64,000 nt of DNA. Source: Streptomyces griseiscabiei (GTDB lineage: Bacteria > Actinomycetota > Actinomycetes > Streptomycetales > Streptomycetaceae). The stretch's first letter is position 1. Every line of letters begins with the position of its first letter. The stretch covers positions 3,389,001 to 3,453,000 of the forward strand of contig NZ_JAGJBZ010000001.1 of NCBI RefSeq assembly GCF_020010925.1, read 5' to 3'. Shown in pieces: positions 56,664-64,000 of the stretch. The notes beneath the pieces are model-generated. The model made no database searches, was not told where the DNA came from, and was given only the letters and a program-made list of their open reading frames with translations. Both the position numbers and the translations under genes were made by a program.

Positions 56664-57463
56664 GCGCGAGCACGAGTACGGGCACCGGCACGGACACGAG
56701 CACGGGGGCGTACGCGCCGAGGCCCGGGGCCGCACCCCTGTCCCGCATGATCGGGGCGCAGACGGCCCTGGAGACCAGGATGCTGCTGCGCAACGGCGAG
56801 CAGCTGCTGCTGACGGTCGTCATCCCGACGCTGCTGCTGGTGCTGTTCGGCTCGGTCGACATCGTCGACACGGGCGAGGGGAAGGCGGTCGACTTCCTGG
56901 CCCCCGGCATCCTCGCGCTGGCCGTGATGTCGACGGCGTTCACCGGCCAGGCGATCGCCACCGGCTTCGAGCGCCGCTACGGCGTGCTCAAGCGGCTCGC
57001 GGTCTCGCCGCTCCCCCGCTGGGGCCTGATGACCGCGAAGACGCTGTCCGTGCTGGTCACGGAGATCCTCCAGGTCGTCCTGGTCACGGTGATCGCCTTC
57101 GCGATGGGCTGGAACCCGCACGGCAACCCCTTCGCCGTGCTGCTCCTGCTGATCGCCGGAACAGCGGCCTTCTCGGGTCTCGGACTGCTGATGGCGGGCA
57201 CGCTGAAGGCGGAGGCCACGCTCGCGGCGGCCAATCTGGTCTTCCTGCTGCTGCTCGTCGGCGGTGGGGTCGTCGTCCCGCTGGACAAGTTCCCCGACGC
57301 GGCGCAGAGCGTGCTCGGACTGCTGCCGATCTCGGCGCTGTCGGACGGGCTGCGGGACGTCCTCCAGCACGGCGCGGGCATGCCGTGGGGCGACCTCGGC
57401 GTTCTCGCCGGGTGGGCGGTCCTCGGGCTGGGCGCGGCGGCCCGCTTCTTCCGCTGGGAATAA
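56660..57463 (+). CDS. ABC-2 type exporter permease
   Basis: 267 residues with six membrane segments (LLLTVVIPTLLLVLFGSVDI, FLAPGILALAVMSTAFTGQA, LQVVLVTVIAFAMGWNPHGN, AVLLLLIAGTAAFSGLGLLM, AANLVFLLLLVGGGVVVPLD, LGVLAGWAVLGLGAAARFFR) and the ABC-2 motif FERRYGVLKRLAVSPLPRWG. Thr/Gly/Ser-rich N terminus. Partner of the preceding ATPase. Confidence 0.9.
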   Translation: MSASTSTGTGTDTSTGAYAPRPGAAPLSRMIGAQTALETRMLLRNGEQLLLTVVIPTLLLVLFGSVDIVDTGEGKAVDFLAPGILALAVMSTAFTGQAIATGFERRYGVLKRLAVSPLPRWGLMTAKTLSVLVTEILQVVLVTVIAFAMGWNPHGNPFAVLLLLIAGTAAFSGLGLLMAGTLKAEATLAAANLVFLLLLVGGGVVVPLDKFPDAAQSVLGLLPISALSDGLRDVLQHGAGMPWGDLGVLAGWAVLGLGAAARFFRWE

Positions 57464-57533
57464 CCGCAGGTCGCGGGCGGGACGGCCGGAATCGTCCCCC
57501 CTCGTGAATACGTGCACAAGCGGCGGGCCTACG

Positions 57534-58544
57534 ATGGTGCGCGTGCCGAAACCGACCCGTGACGACCTCGTCTCCGCCGCGCGCAACCCGCTCGCCTTCA
57601 TCGCCGAACGCTGGACCCCGGACCCCCGGACGGTCCGGCGGGCGGCCCTCGCCGCCCTTGTCATGGCGGTGGTCATCGTGGTGACCGGCGGTGCCGTACG
57701 GCTCACCGGGTCGGGCCTCGGCTGCCCGACCTGGCCCAAGTGCACCGACGACTCGCTCACCGCGACCCGTGCGATGGGTGTGCACGGCGCCATCGAGTTC
57801 GGCAACCGCATGCTGACGTACGTGCTGTGCGCGGCGGTCGGCTGGGCCATCGTCGCCGCACGCTCCCAGAAGCCGTACCGGCGCAGCCTCACCCGGCTGG
57901 GCTGGACGCAGTTCTGGGTGGTCATGAGCAACGCGGTGCTCGGCGGCATCGTCGTCCTGGTGGGCCTCAACCCGTACACGGTGGCCGCCCACTTCATGCT
58001 CTCCACCGCGCTGATCGCGGTCGCCGCCGTGATGTGGCACCGCACCGGCGAGGGCGACACTTCGCCGCGTCCGCTGGTCGGCAAGGCCGTCCGGCAGCTG
58101 GTGTGGGTGCTGGTGGGCGTCACCCTGCTGCTGATCGCCGTGGGCACGGTCGTCACCGGCGCCGGTCCGCACGCCGGTGACTCCAGCGAGGTCGAGCGCA
58201 TCCCGTTGAACTGGGAGAACGTCACCAAGCTGCACGCCGTCCTGGCCTGGATCGTGGTGACGCTGACCTTCGCCCTGTGGTTCGTCCTGAAGGCGGTCGA
58301 CGCCCCGCGCGACCCGCTGAACCGCACCCGCGATCTGTTCCTGGTGCTGCTGGCCCAGGGTGCGATCGGGTACGTGCAGTACTTCACCGACCTCCCCGAG
58401 ATCCTGGTCGGCGCCCATATGTTCGGCTCGTGCCTGGTGTGGATCGCCACCCTCCGGGTGCTGCTGGCGCTGCGCGAACGACCGGCCGACGAGGTCGATC
58501 CGCCCGCTCCGGCGGCGCAGACCCCGGTCGCCGCGCGCGGCTGA
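57534..58544 (+). CDS. ctaA: Heme A synthase (CtaA/COX15)
   Basis: 336 residues, eight membrane helices. Features: VVTGGAVRLTGSGLGCPTWP with the loop Cys pair, HGAIEFGNRMLTYVLCAAVG, and paired His in VAAHFMLSTALIAVAAVMWH and KLHAVLAWIVVTLTF, LVGAHMFGSCLVW. Oxidises heme O to heme A for aa3 oxidase. Heme O synthase ctaB lies 2.5 kb downstream. Confidence 0.93.
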   Translation: MVRVPKPTRDDLVSAARNPLAFIAERWTPDPRTVRRAALAALVMAVVIVVTGGAVRLTGSGLGCPTWPKCTDDSLTATRAMGVHGAIEFGNRMLTYVLCAAVGWAIVAARSQKPYRRSLTRLGWTQFWVVMSNAVLGGIVVLVGLNPYTVAAHFMLSTALIAVAAVMWHRTGEGDTSPRPLVGKAVRQLVWVLVGVTLLLIAVGTVVTGAGPHAGDSSEVERIPLNWENVTKLHAVLAWIVVTLTFALWFVLKAVDAPRDPLNRTRDLFLVLLAQGAIGYVQYFTDLPEILVGAHMFGSCLVWIATLRVLLALRERPADEVDPPAPAAQTPVAARG

Positions 58545-58545
58545 G

Positions 58546-59313
58546 TCAGCCGTAGGCCGCCACGAGGCCGTCGATCGCGGGGCCCAGGAACAGCCGGGTC
58601 AGCTCACCCCGGTACGGCACCGCCTCGGCCCGTTCGCCGTACCGGCGCCGCCGGACGTCCTCGACGACCTCGGCCGGGGCGCCCAGTGTGGGCAACAGGT
58701 CCAGGGCCTCGCGCTTGGTGATCAGCCGGCCGTCGCGCAGGGTGGCGGTGGCGCGGGCGAAGGTGAGCAGACCGAGGTCGACCCAGACGTCCCGCTCCCA
58801 CAGGTGGGCCCGGTCGACCACCGGGCGCCAGAACTCCTTCTGGTCGCGGACCACGAAGGCGTCCAGCTCGATGTCGGAGACCGGCGGCAGCAGCGCCTTG
58901 GGCGGCTCGCCGTGCAGGACGAGACCGAAGGTGTGCAGTTCGCGCCGGGTGACCGGGGTGACCGTCCGGCGGAAGAGCTGCCCGTGCGCCCAGGTCAGGT
59001 GTCTGCGCTCGGCGCCGGCCGTGGTCCCGGCCGTGAGATAGGTGCAGTGCAGGAGGGGCGCGAGCGGTTCGTGGCGCAGCCGGGCGTGCAGCCGGCCCGC
59101 CCGCCAGACCGTGCGGGTGGTGACCGGACCGTCCAGCACGGCGATCAGGTCCAGGTCGCTGCGGCCCTCCTGGTAGTCGCCGCCGCCCAGGGAACCGTGG
59201 GCCCAGACGGCGAGCGGGGCGGGTTCCCCCAGTTCGTCGAGGAAGCGTTCGAGCAGGGCCGCGGTGGCGGCGGCCTCGCCGGGTAAGAGGGCGGTCGCGT
59301 CGCTGCGTGTCAT
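58546..59313 (-). CDS. Nucleotidyltransferase-domain protein
   Basis: 255 residues. Polymerase-beta-type motif AVWAHGSLGGGDYQEGRSDLDLIAV (GSxxxGxxxxxSDLDL; DLD metal site). The C-terminal region resembles aminoglycoside-modifying adenylyltransferases (KALLPPVSDIEL, YRGELTRLFLGPAIDGLVA). Could modify an antibiotic or a small molecule; untested. Convergent with ctaA, stops 2 nt apart. Confidence 0.82.
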   Translation of the reverse strand: MTRSDATALLPGEAAATAALLERFLDELGEPAPLAVWAHGSLGGGDYQEGRSDLDLIAVLDGPVTTRTVWRAGRLHARLRHEPLAPLLHCTYLTAGTTAGAERRHLTWAHGQLFRRTVTPVTRRELHTFGLVLHGEPPKALLPPVSDIELDAFVVRDQKEFWRPVVDRAHLWERDVWVDLGLLTFARATATLRDGRLITKREALDLLPTLGAPAEVVEDVRRRRYGERAEAVPYRGELTRLFLGPAIDGLVAAYG

Positions 59314-59331
59314 GCGGTCAGTCTCTCCGGC

Positions 59332-60438
59332 TCACTCCAGCCCGTACACCCGCCGGGCGTTCCCCGCCGCGATCAGCCCCGCCACGCGCTGGGCGTCCGT
59401 CAGGGACCAGGCGCCCTCGGCCACCCAGGTGCCCAGCACCCGGGCCAGCGCCTCGCGGAACAGCCGGGCGCCGACCACGTGCAGCTCGGGCAGGCCGTGG
59501 CCGCCGCTGGAGAAGAGGAGCTTGCCGAAGGGGGCGAGTTCGAGGACCTCGGCGAGTACGGCGGTGGCGCGGGCGCCGGTGCGGACCAGTTCGGCGCCCA
59601 GGTCGGCGTAGACGTGCGGGAAGACACCGGCGAGGTGGGCGGCGTGGCGGTGGTAGGGGTAGCCGTGGAGCAGGATCAGGTCGGTGCCGAGCCCGGCCGT
59701 GGCGCGGGCGAAGTCGGTGAGCAGGACGGGGTCGGTGGCGTCGATGCGCAGGCCCGGTTCGCCGAGACCGGCGTGGAGTTGGAGGGGGCGGCCGGAGGCG
59801 ACGGCGATCCACAGCAGATGGCGCAGCAGGACCGGGTCGGTGAGCGCGCCGCCGACCGGCCGGTGTGCGAGCCAGCGGCCCACCGCGCCCCGCACCTCCC
59901 CGGGTCCGGGCGGCTCCGGCGCGAACGCCAGGCCGTGCCGTACGCCGGCGACCGAGGCGAAGGCGACGGCGTTCTCGGCGGCCGCGTGCATCGACTCGGC
60001 GAGATTGGCCAGGAACGACTCGACGGTGCCGGAGGTGTCGGCGACCTGTTCCGCGAGGAGTTCGAGGCGGACGATCTCATGGGTGGCCGCGCCCGAGGCG
60101 GCGGCCATCTCACCGGGCCCGGTGAGGTCGCCCGGCAGGCCGGTGTCCACGAGGTAGGTGGTGATGCCGCTGCCGCGCAGGAGTCTGCGGCCCGCCTCCA
60201 GTACGCCCAGTTCGCGGCGCCGGGCCAGATAGCGGGCCGGCGGGCAGTGCGGTTCCAGGCCCAGCAGGGGCGGGCACCAGCGGCGTACGGCGAAGCCCGT
60301 CTGGGTGTCGAAGAAGGTGGTGCCGGGCGCGGGCGGGCCCTCGCTGCGGGCGAGGTGGGCCTCGAAGGTACCGAGGCCCAGCTCCGTGCGCAGTACGCCG
60401 TGGCAGTACTGGTCCACGAGGGACGGCGTCTCGATCAT
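59332..60438 (-). CDS. Amidohydrolase-superfamily protein (FluG N-terminal-like)
   Basis: 368 residues, amidohydrolase_2-type TIM barrel. DQYCHGV near the start takes the place of the usual HxH. Other blocks: PLQLHAGLGEPGLRIDATDP, LLHGYPYHRHAAHLAGVFPH, VYADLGAEL, FGKLLFSSGGHGLPELHVVG. Such proteins occur alone or fused to glutamine-synthetase-like domains (FluG). Substrate unknown. Separated from the nucleotidyltransferase by 18 nt and probably co-transcribed. Confidence 0.8.
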   Translation of the reverse strand: MIETPSLVDQYCHGVLRTELGLGTFEAHLARSEGPPAPGTTFFDTQTGFAVRRWCPPLLGLEPHCPPARYLARRRELGVLEAGRRLLRGSGITTYLVDTGLPGDLTGPGEMAAASGAATHEIVRLELLAEQVADTSGTVESFLANLAESMHAAAENAVAFASVAGVRHGLAFAPEPPGPGEVRGAVGRWLAHRPVGGALTDPVLLRHLLWIAVASGRPLQLHAGLGEPGLRIDATDPVLLTDFARATAGLGTDLILLHGYPYHRHAAHLAGVFPHVYADLGAELVRTGARATAVLAEVLELAPFGKLLFSSGGHGLPELHVVGARLFREALARVLGTWVAEGAWSLTDAQRVAGLIAAGNARRVYGLE

Positions 60439-60495
60439 CGGGCTCCCCGGGGCTGGACCTGTGAACTCCCACAGGTCCTAACGGGTGAGCCGGGC

Positions 60496-60858
60496 TCAGG
60501 TGTTGCTGTTGCTCGGGCCGCCGACCTGGATTCCCGCCATCCGTGTCCACTCGTACGGGCCGGTGGTGACCTTGGCGGCGAACTCGCCGTCGAAGTCCTC
60601 GTGGACGGTGACGCCGGCCTTGGCGACGGCCGCCTCGGCGATCGCGTACGAGGGTGCCACCAGGTCGCCCCAGCCGCCGTCCTCACCGACGAGGACGATG
60701 CGGGCGCCCTGCTCGCCGATGTAGGCGACCTGGGCCTCGGCGCCGCCGTGGGCCTTGGCGAAGGCGCCGATCTGCTTCGCCAGCCTGGCCGCCCTGCGGT
60801 CGGCCTTCGCGGCGGCCTTGGCTTCCTTGGCCTCGTCTGCCTGCTTGGTGTCTGCCAT
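60496..60858 (-). CDS. Conserved hypothetical protein with Lys/Ala-rich N terminus
   Basis: 120 residues. N-terminal coiled helix KQADEAKEAKAAAKADRRAA, then a small alpha/beta domain (AEAQVAYIGEQGARIVLVGE, YAIAEAAVAKAGVTVHEDFD). I do not recognise a characterised family; homologues are expected in other streptomycetes. Good GC3 and ATG start. 57 nt upstream of the amidohydrolase gene. Confidence 0.75.
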   Translation of the reverse strand: MADTKQADEAKEAKAAAKADRRAARLAKQIGAFAKAHGGAEAQVAYIGEQGARIVLVGEDGGWGDLVAPSYAIAEAAVAKAGVTVHEDFDGEFAAKVTTGPYEWTRMAGIQVGGPSNSNT

Positions 60859-60939
60859 GGTCAGGATGCTACCGATGGGTAGGGCGGGCGGCGACGGTGG
60901 CCCGAGTGGGCTTCACCACTCGCCGTTGTGCGTCGCGGG

Positions 60940-61008
60940 CGAGTGGGTGCGTGCACGTGCGTCGTGGTTGCTCGCGCAGTTCCCCGCGCCCCTTTCGGGG
61001 CACGGGCC
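60940..61008. repeat. Third copy of the GCGCAGTTCCCCGCGCCCC element, with terminator hairpin
   Basis: Core at 60974-60992. GCCCC-TTTC-GGGGC (60988-61001) forms a hairpin directly after the ctaB stop (61010, minus strand). Confidence 0.7.
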
Positions 61009-61009
61009 C

Positions 61010-61966
61010 TCAGCGCAGGAAGGGGTCCACCGCCACCGCCACGAAGAGCAGGGAGACGTAGGTGATCGACCAGTGGAACAGGCGCATTTCCTTGAGCTTG
61101 CCGCCGGTCGCGCCGTTCTTCGCGCGGTTCTGGAGGGCGTGGGCCTCCCAGAGCCACCAGCCGCCGGTCACCAGGGCGACCGAGGTGTAGAACCAGCCGG
61201 TGTAGCCGAGCGGGGTCAGCATCAGGGAGACGGCGACCATGACCCAGCTGTAGAGGACGATCTGCCGGGCGACCACCTTGTTGGAGGCGACCACCGGGAG
61301 CATCGGGACGCCGACGCGGGCGTAGTCGTCCTTCACCTTCATGGACAGGGGCCAGTAGTGCGGCGGGGTCCAGAAGAAGATGACGAGGAAGAGGATGACC
61401 GCGGCCCACGACATCGAGTTCGTCACCGCGGACCAGCCGATGAGGACCGGCATACAGCCGGCGATCCCGCCCCAGACGATGTTCTGGGACGTACGCCGTT
61501 TGAGGATCATCGTGTAGACGACGACGTAGAAGAGGAGCGCCCCGAGCGACAGCCAGGCGGACAGCCAGTTGACCAGGAGACCGAACCAGGCGGTGGAGAC
61601 GGCGGCGAGGGCGAGGCCGAAGACGAGGCCCTCACGCGGGGTGACCATGCCGGTGACCAGCGGACGCTGCGAGGTGCGCTCCATGAGCGCGTCGATGTCG
61701 CGGTCGATGTACATGTTGAGCGCGTTGGCGCCGCCCGCCGAGAGGTAGCCGCCGATACAGGTGGCGAGGACCAGCCAGAGGTCCGGGACACCCTGCTCGG
61801 CCAGGAACATCACCGGAACGGTGGTGATCAGCAGCAGTTCGATGATCCGAGGCTTCGTGAGCGCCACGAACGCCTTGACTCGGGCCCCGATCGGCCGCTG
61901 ACCCCGGCTGCTGCTCGTGCTGCTCGCGCCAAGCACTCCCGGTGGACGGGATTCGACGGCCGTCAC
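61010..61966 (-). CDS. ctaB: Heme O synthase (protoheme IX farnesyltransferase)
   Basis: 318 residues, membrane prenyltransferase. Motifs: [37 protein letters not shown] (DxxxD) and [20 protein letters not shown]. Nine hydrophobic segments. Attaches farnesyl to heme B; product feeds CtaA. GTG 61966 (AGGGG five nt before) chosen over GTG 61972. Divergent from transketolase. Confidence 0.93.
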   Translation of the reverse strand: MTAVESRPPGVLGASSTSSSRGQRPIGARVKAFVALTKPRIIELLLITTVPVMFLAEQGVPDLWLVLATCIGGYLSAGGANALNMYIDRDIDALMERTSQRPLVTGMVTPREGLVFGLALAAVSTAWFGLLVNWLSAWLSLGALLFYVVVYTMILKRRTSQNIVWGGIAGCMPVLIGWSAVTNSMSWAAVILFLVIFFWTPPHYWPLSMKVKDDYARVGVPMLPVVASNKVVARQIVLYSWVMVAVSLMLTPLGYTGWFYTSVALVTGGWWLWEAHALQNRAKNGATGGKLKEMRLFHWSITYVSLLFVAVAVDPFLR

Positions 61967-62340
61967 GCACACCCCTGACAGAGACTCCTCAGCAAGCCTC
62001 CGGTTGTGAACTCCCCGTAACGGCTCGCGCGTACCACGCCACTGTAGACGTTGCCCAGAGCCAGCCTTTCAAGGGGGTGGGGTCGTGTTGGCGGGCACCT
62101 CCCGGCGAGCCGGACACACTTCCGTTGAGCAGTCGGATGAGCGGCTCCGTATTCAGATGTCGAACAGCGGAACCCCCAGGTCTCAGCATGCGGAACACCG
62201 GTCGGGAGGCGGACCGGACCCTGTCCCGGCAGTCTGGAATGACTCGAAAAAACGCGCGTTCCTACGGGGGTAGGCTCGACAACGGCCGGTGCCGTGAAGA
62301 ACACCGGCACGAGACATGTGGAGAGGAGCCCTGACCCAGG
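61967..62340. promoter_or_regulatory. Divergent ctaB/transketolase intergenic region
   Basis: 374 nt without a gene. TAGGCT (62271-62276) is a good -10 for the transketolase gene, though no clear -35 is seen. On the minus strand TTGAAA (62070-62065) and TACAGT (62044-62039) may serve ctaB, with a long 20-nt spacer. Confidence 0.4.
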
Positions 62341-64000
62341 GTGAGCACCAAGCCGACCACTACAGACCTCGCGTGGACCGAATCGGACCAGCGCGCCGTC
62401 GACACCGCCCGAGTCCTGGCAGCCGACGCCGTACAGAAGGTCGGCAACGGCCATCCGGGTACGGCGATGAGCCTCGCGCCCGCCGCGTACACCCTCTTCC
62501 AGAAGGTGATGCGCCACGACCCCGCCGACCCCGACTGGGTGGGCCGTGACAGGTTCGTCCTGTCCGCCGGCCACTCCTCCTTGACCCTCTACATCCAGCT
62601 GTACCTGGGTGGTTTCGGCCTGGAGCTGGCGGACCTGGAGTCCTTCCGCACCTGGGGTTCGAAGACCCCGGGCCACCCCGAGTACGGGCACACCAAGGGC
62701 GTCGAGACGACGACCGGGCCGCTCGGCCAGGGTGTCGCCAACGCCGTGGGCATGGCGATGGCCGCGCGCTACGAGCGCGGTCTGTTCGACCCGCAGACCG
62801 CTGTCGGCGAGTCCCCGTTCGACCACCACATCTTCGTGATCGCCGGTGACGGCTGCCTCCAGGAGGGCATCTCCGCCGAGGCGTCCTCGCTCGCCGGTCA
62901 CCAGAAGCTCGGCAACCTCGTGCTGCTGTGGGACGACAACCACATCTCCATCGAGGGCGACACCGAGACGGCCGTCTCCGAGGACACCGCGAAGCGGTAC
63001 GAGGCGTACGGCTGGCATGTGCAGCGGGTGGAGCCGAAGGAGAACGGCGACCTCGACCCGGCCGCGCTGTACGCGGCGATCGAGGCGGCGAAGGCGGTCA
63101 CCGACCGGCCGTCGTTCATCGCGATGCGTTCGATCATCGCCTGGCCCGCCCCGAACGCGCAGAACACCGAGGCCGCGCACGGCTCGGCGCTCGGCGCGGA
63201 CGAGGTCGCCGCCACCAAGCGCGTCCTCGGCTTCGACCCGGAGAAGGACTTCGAGGTCTCCGACGAGGTCATCGCGCACACCCGTGCCCTCGGCGAGCGC
63301 GGCCGTGAGGCCCGTGCCGTCTGGGAGAAGCAGTTCCAGGAGTGGCGCGACGGCAACGCCGAGCGGGCCGCCGAGTTCGACCGGATCAGCGCGGGCGAGC
63401 TGCCCGAGGGCTGGGAGTCGCACCTGCCGGAGTTCGAGACGGGCAAGGGTGTCGCGACGCGTGCCGCGTCCGGCAAGGTGCTCCAGGCGCTCGGCGCGGT
63501 GCTCCCCGAGCTGTGGGGCGGCTCCGCCGACCTCGCCGGTTCGAACAACACGACGATCGACAAGACGTCGTCCTTCCTCCCGGCGGACAACCCGCTGCCG
63601 GAGGCGAACCCCTACGGCCGCACGATCCACTTCGGTATCCGCGAGCACGCCATGGCCGCGGAGATGAACGGCATCGCGCTGCACGGCAACACCCGTATCT
63701 TCGGCGGCACGTTCCTCGTGTTCTCCGACTACATGCGCAACGCCGTGCGCCTGTCCGCGCTGATGCACCTGCCGGTGACATACGTGTGGACGCACGACTC
63801 CATCGGTCTCGGCGAGGACGGCCCGACGCACCAGCCGGTCGAGCACCTGGCCGCGCTGCGGGCGATCCCGGGTCTGAACGTGGTCCGCCCGGCCGACGCC
63901 AACGAGACGGCGATCGCCTGGCGCGAGATCCTCAAGCGCTACACCAAGGAGTTCGGCAAGGGCGCCCCGCACGGCCTCGCGCTGACCCGCCAGGGTGTGC
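62341..64000 (+). CDS. tkt: Transketolase (3' end outside window)
   Basis: First 553 codons of a TPP-dependent transketolase of the pentose phosphate pathway. GTG 62341 gives STKPTTTDLAWTESDQRAVD. Motifs: GNGHPGTAMSLAP, HPEYGHTKGVETTTGPLGQG, TPP/Mg motif VIAGDGCLQEGISAEASSLA, DDNHISIEGDTE, then the Pyr domain with HFGIREHAMAAEMNGIALHG (catalytic Glu) and TYVWTHDSIGLGEDGPTHQP. The frame stays open to the window end; full enzymes are about 690-700 residues. Confidence 0.95.
   Translation, partial: MSTKPTTTDLAWTESDQRAVDTARVLAADAVQKVGNGHPGTAMSLAPAAYTLFQKVMRHDPADPDWVGRDRFVLSAGHSSLTLYIQLYLGGFGLELADLESFRTWGSKTPGHPEYGHTKGVETTTGPLGQGVANAVGMAMAARYERGLFDPQTAVGESPFDHHIFVIAGDGCLQEGISAEASSLAGHQKLGNLVLLWDDNHISIEGDTETAVSEDTAKRYEAYGWHVQRVEPKENGDLDPAALYAAIEAAKAVTDRPSFIAMRSIIAWPAPNAQNTEAAHGSALGADEVAATKRVLGFDPEKDFEVSDEVIAHTRALGERGREARAVWEKQFQEWRDGNAERAAEFDRISAGELPEGWESHLPEFETGKGVATRAASGKVLQALGAVLPELWGGSADLAGSNNTTIDKTSSFLPADNPLPEANPYGRTIHFGIREHAMAAEMNGIALHGNTRIFGGTFLVFSDYMRNAVRLSALMHLPVTYVWTHDSIGLGEDGPTHQPVEHLAALRAIPGLNVVRPADANETAIAWREILKRYTKEFGKGAPHGLALTRQGV

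Noticed and set aside
1..64000. CRISPR arrays, insertion sequences, integrase or attachment sites
   Set aside because: No regularly spaced repeats of 25-40 nt, no transposase or integrase-like protein, and no tRNA gene with a duplicated end were seen.

Overview
This window looks like a Streptomyces chromosome, or that of a close relative. GC is very high, codons end in G or C, GTG starts are frequent, genes overlap by 4 nt (ATGA or GTGA), and Tat and lipoprotein signals are common. The right-hand half matches the order I remember from Streptomyces core chromosomes: dapA-like, dapD, the suf operon, ctaA, ctaB and transketolase. That placement rests on memory and gene content, not on an alignment.

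Positions 1-25500 hold a carbohydrate catabolism island. Minus-strand genes from 11023 down to 1 encode two sugar-ABC permeases, a pectate lyase, a Gfo/Idh/MocA oxidoreductase, a PmoA-like (DUF6807) protein, a GH43 hydrolase, a pectate lyase-pectin methylesterase fusion, a lipoprotein sugar-binding protein and a rhamnogalacturonan acetylesterase cut by the window edge. Upstream of them (14655 down to 11243) are a GntR regulator, a DHDPS-family lyase and an IlvD/Edd sugar-acid dehydratase. Next come a 5-dehydro-4-deoxyglucarate dehydratase with a coupled unknown gene (19167 to 17054) and, divergently, uronate dehydrogenase (19407-20216). Together these read as pectin depolymerisation, uptake of fragments, and oxidative breakdown of galacturonate and probably a pentonate to 2-oxoglutarate semialdehyde. 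A separate polyol-type operon (DeoR regulator, binding protein, two permeases, zinc dehydrogenase) fills 20516-25505. Neither transporter has its own ATPase.

Positions 25594-48735 are mixed: DUF4239 and TerD proteins, ACC deaminase with a GntR regulator, the Ro60/TROVE protein gene rsr, a PhoX-type phosphatase, a secreted nuclease, an ArsR/SRPBCC pair, YihY, holin-like and DUF3618 envelope proteins, a DapA homologue, a SigE-family sigma factor with a membrane partner, dapD, and a TetR/SMR efflux pair. The most striking locus is the 450-nt space upstream of rsr (31685-32134). It encodes two tandem RNAs on the minus strand. Each carries a circularly permuted tRNA-like module (T arm, acceptor 3' strand, acceptor 5' strand, D arm) on top of a shared long stem. 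This is the architecture of bacterial Y RNAs, the partners of Rsr. One copy imitates a class I tRNA, the other a class II (leucine-like) tRNA.

Positions 48809-64000 are core genes: the iron-sulfur assembly operon sufR-B-D-ferredoxin-C-S-U-DUF59, an ABC exporter, heme A synthase and heme O synthase, an unlinked nucleotidyltransferase, an amidohydrolase and the first 553 codons of transketolase. I saw no CRISPR array, insertion sequence, prophage or ordinary tRNA/rRNA gene.
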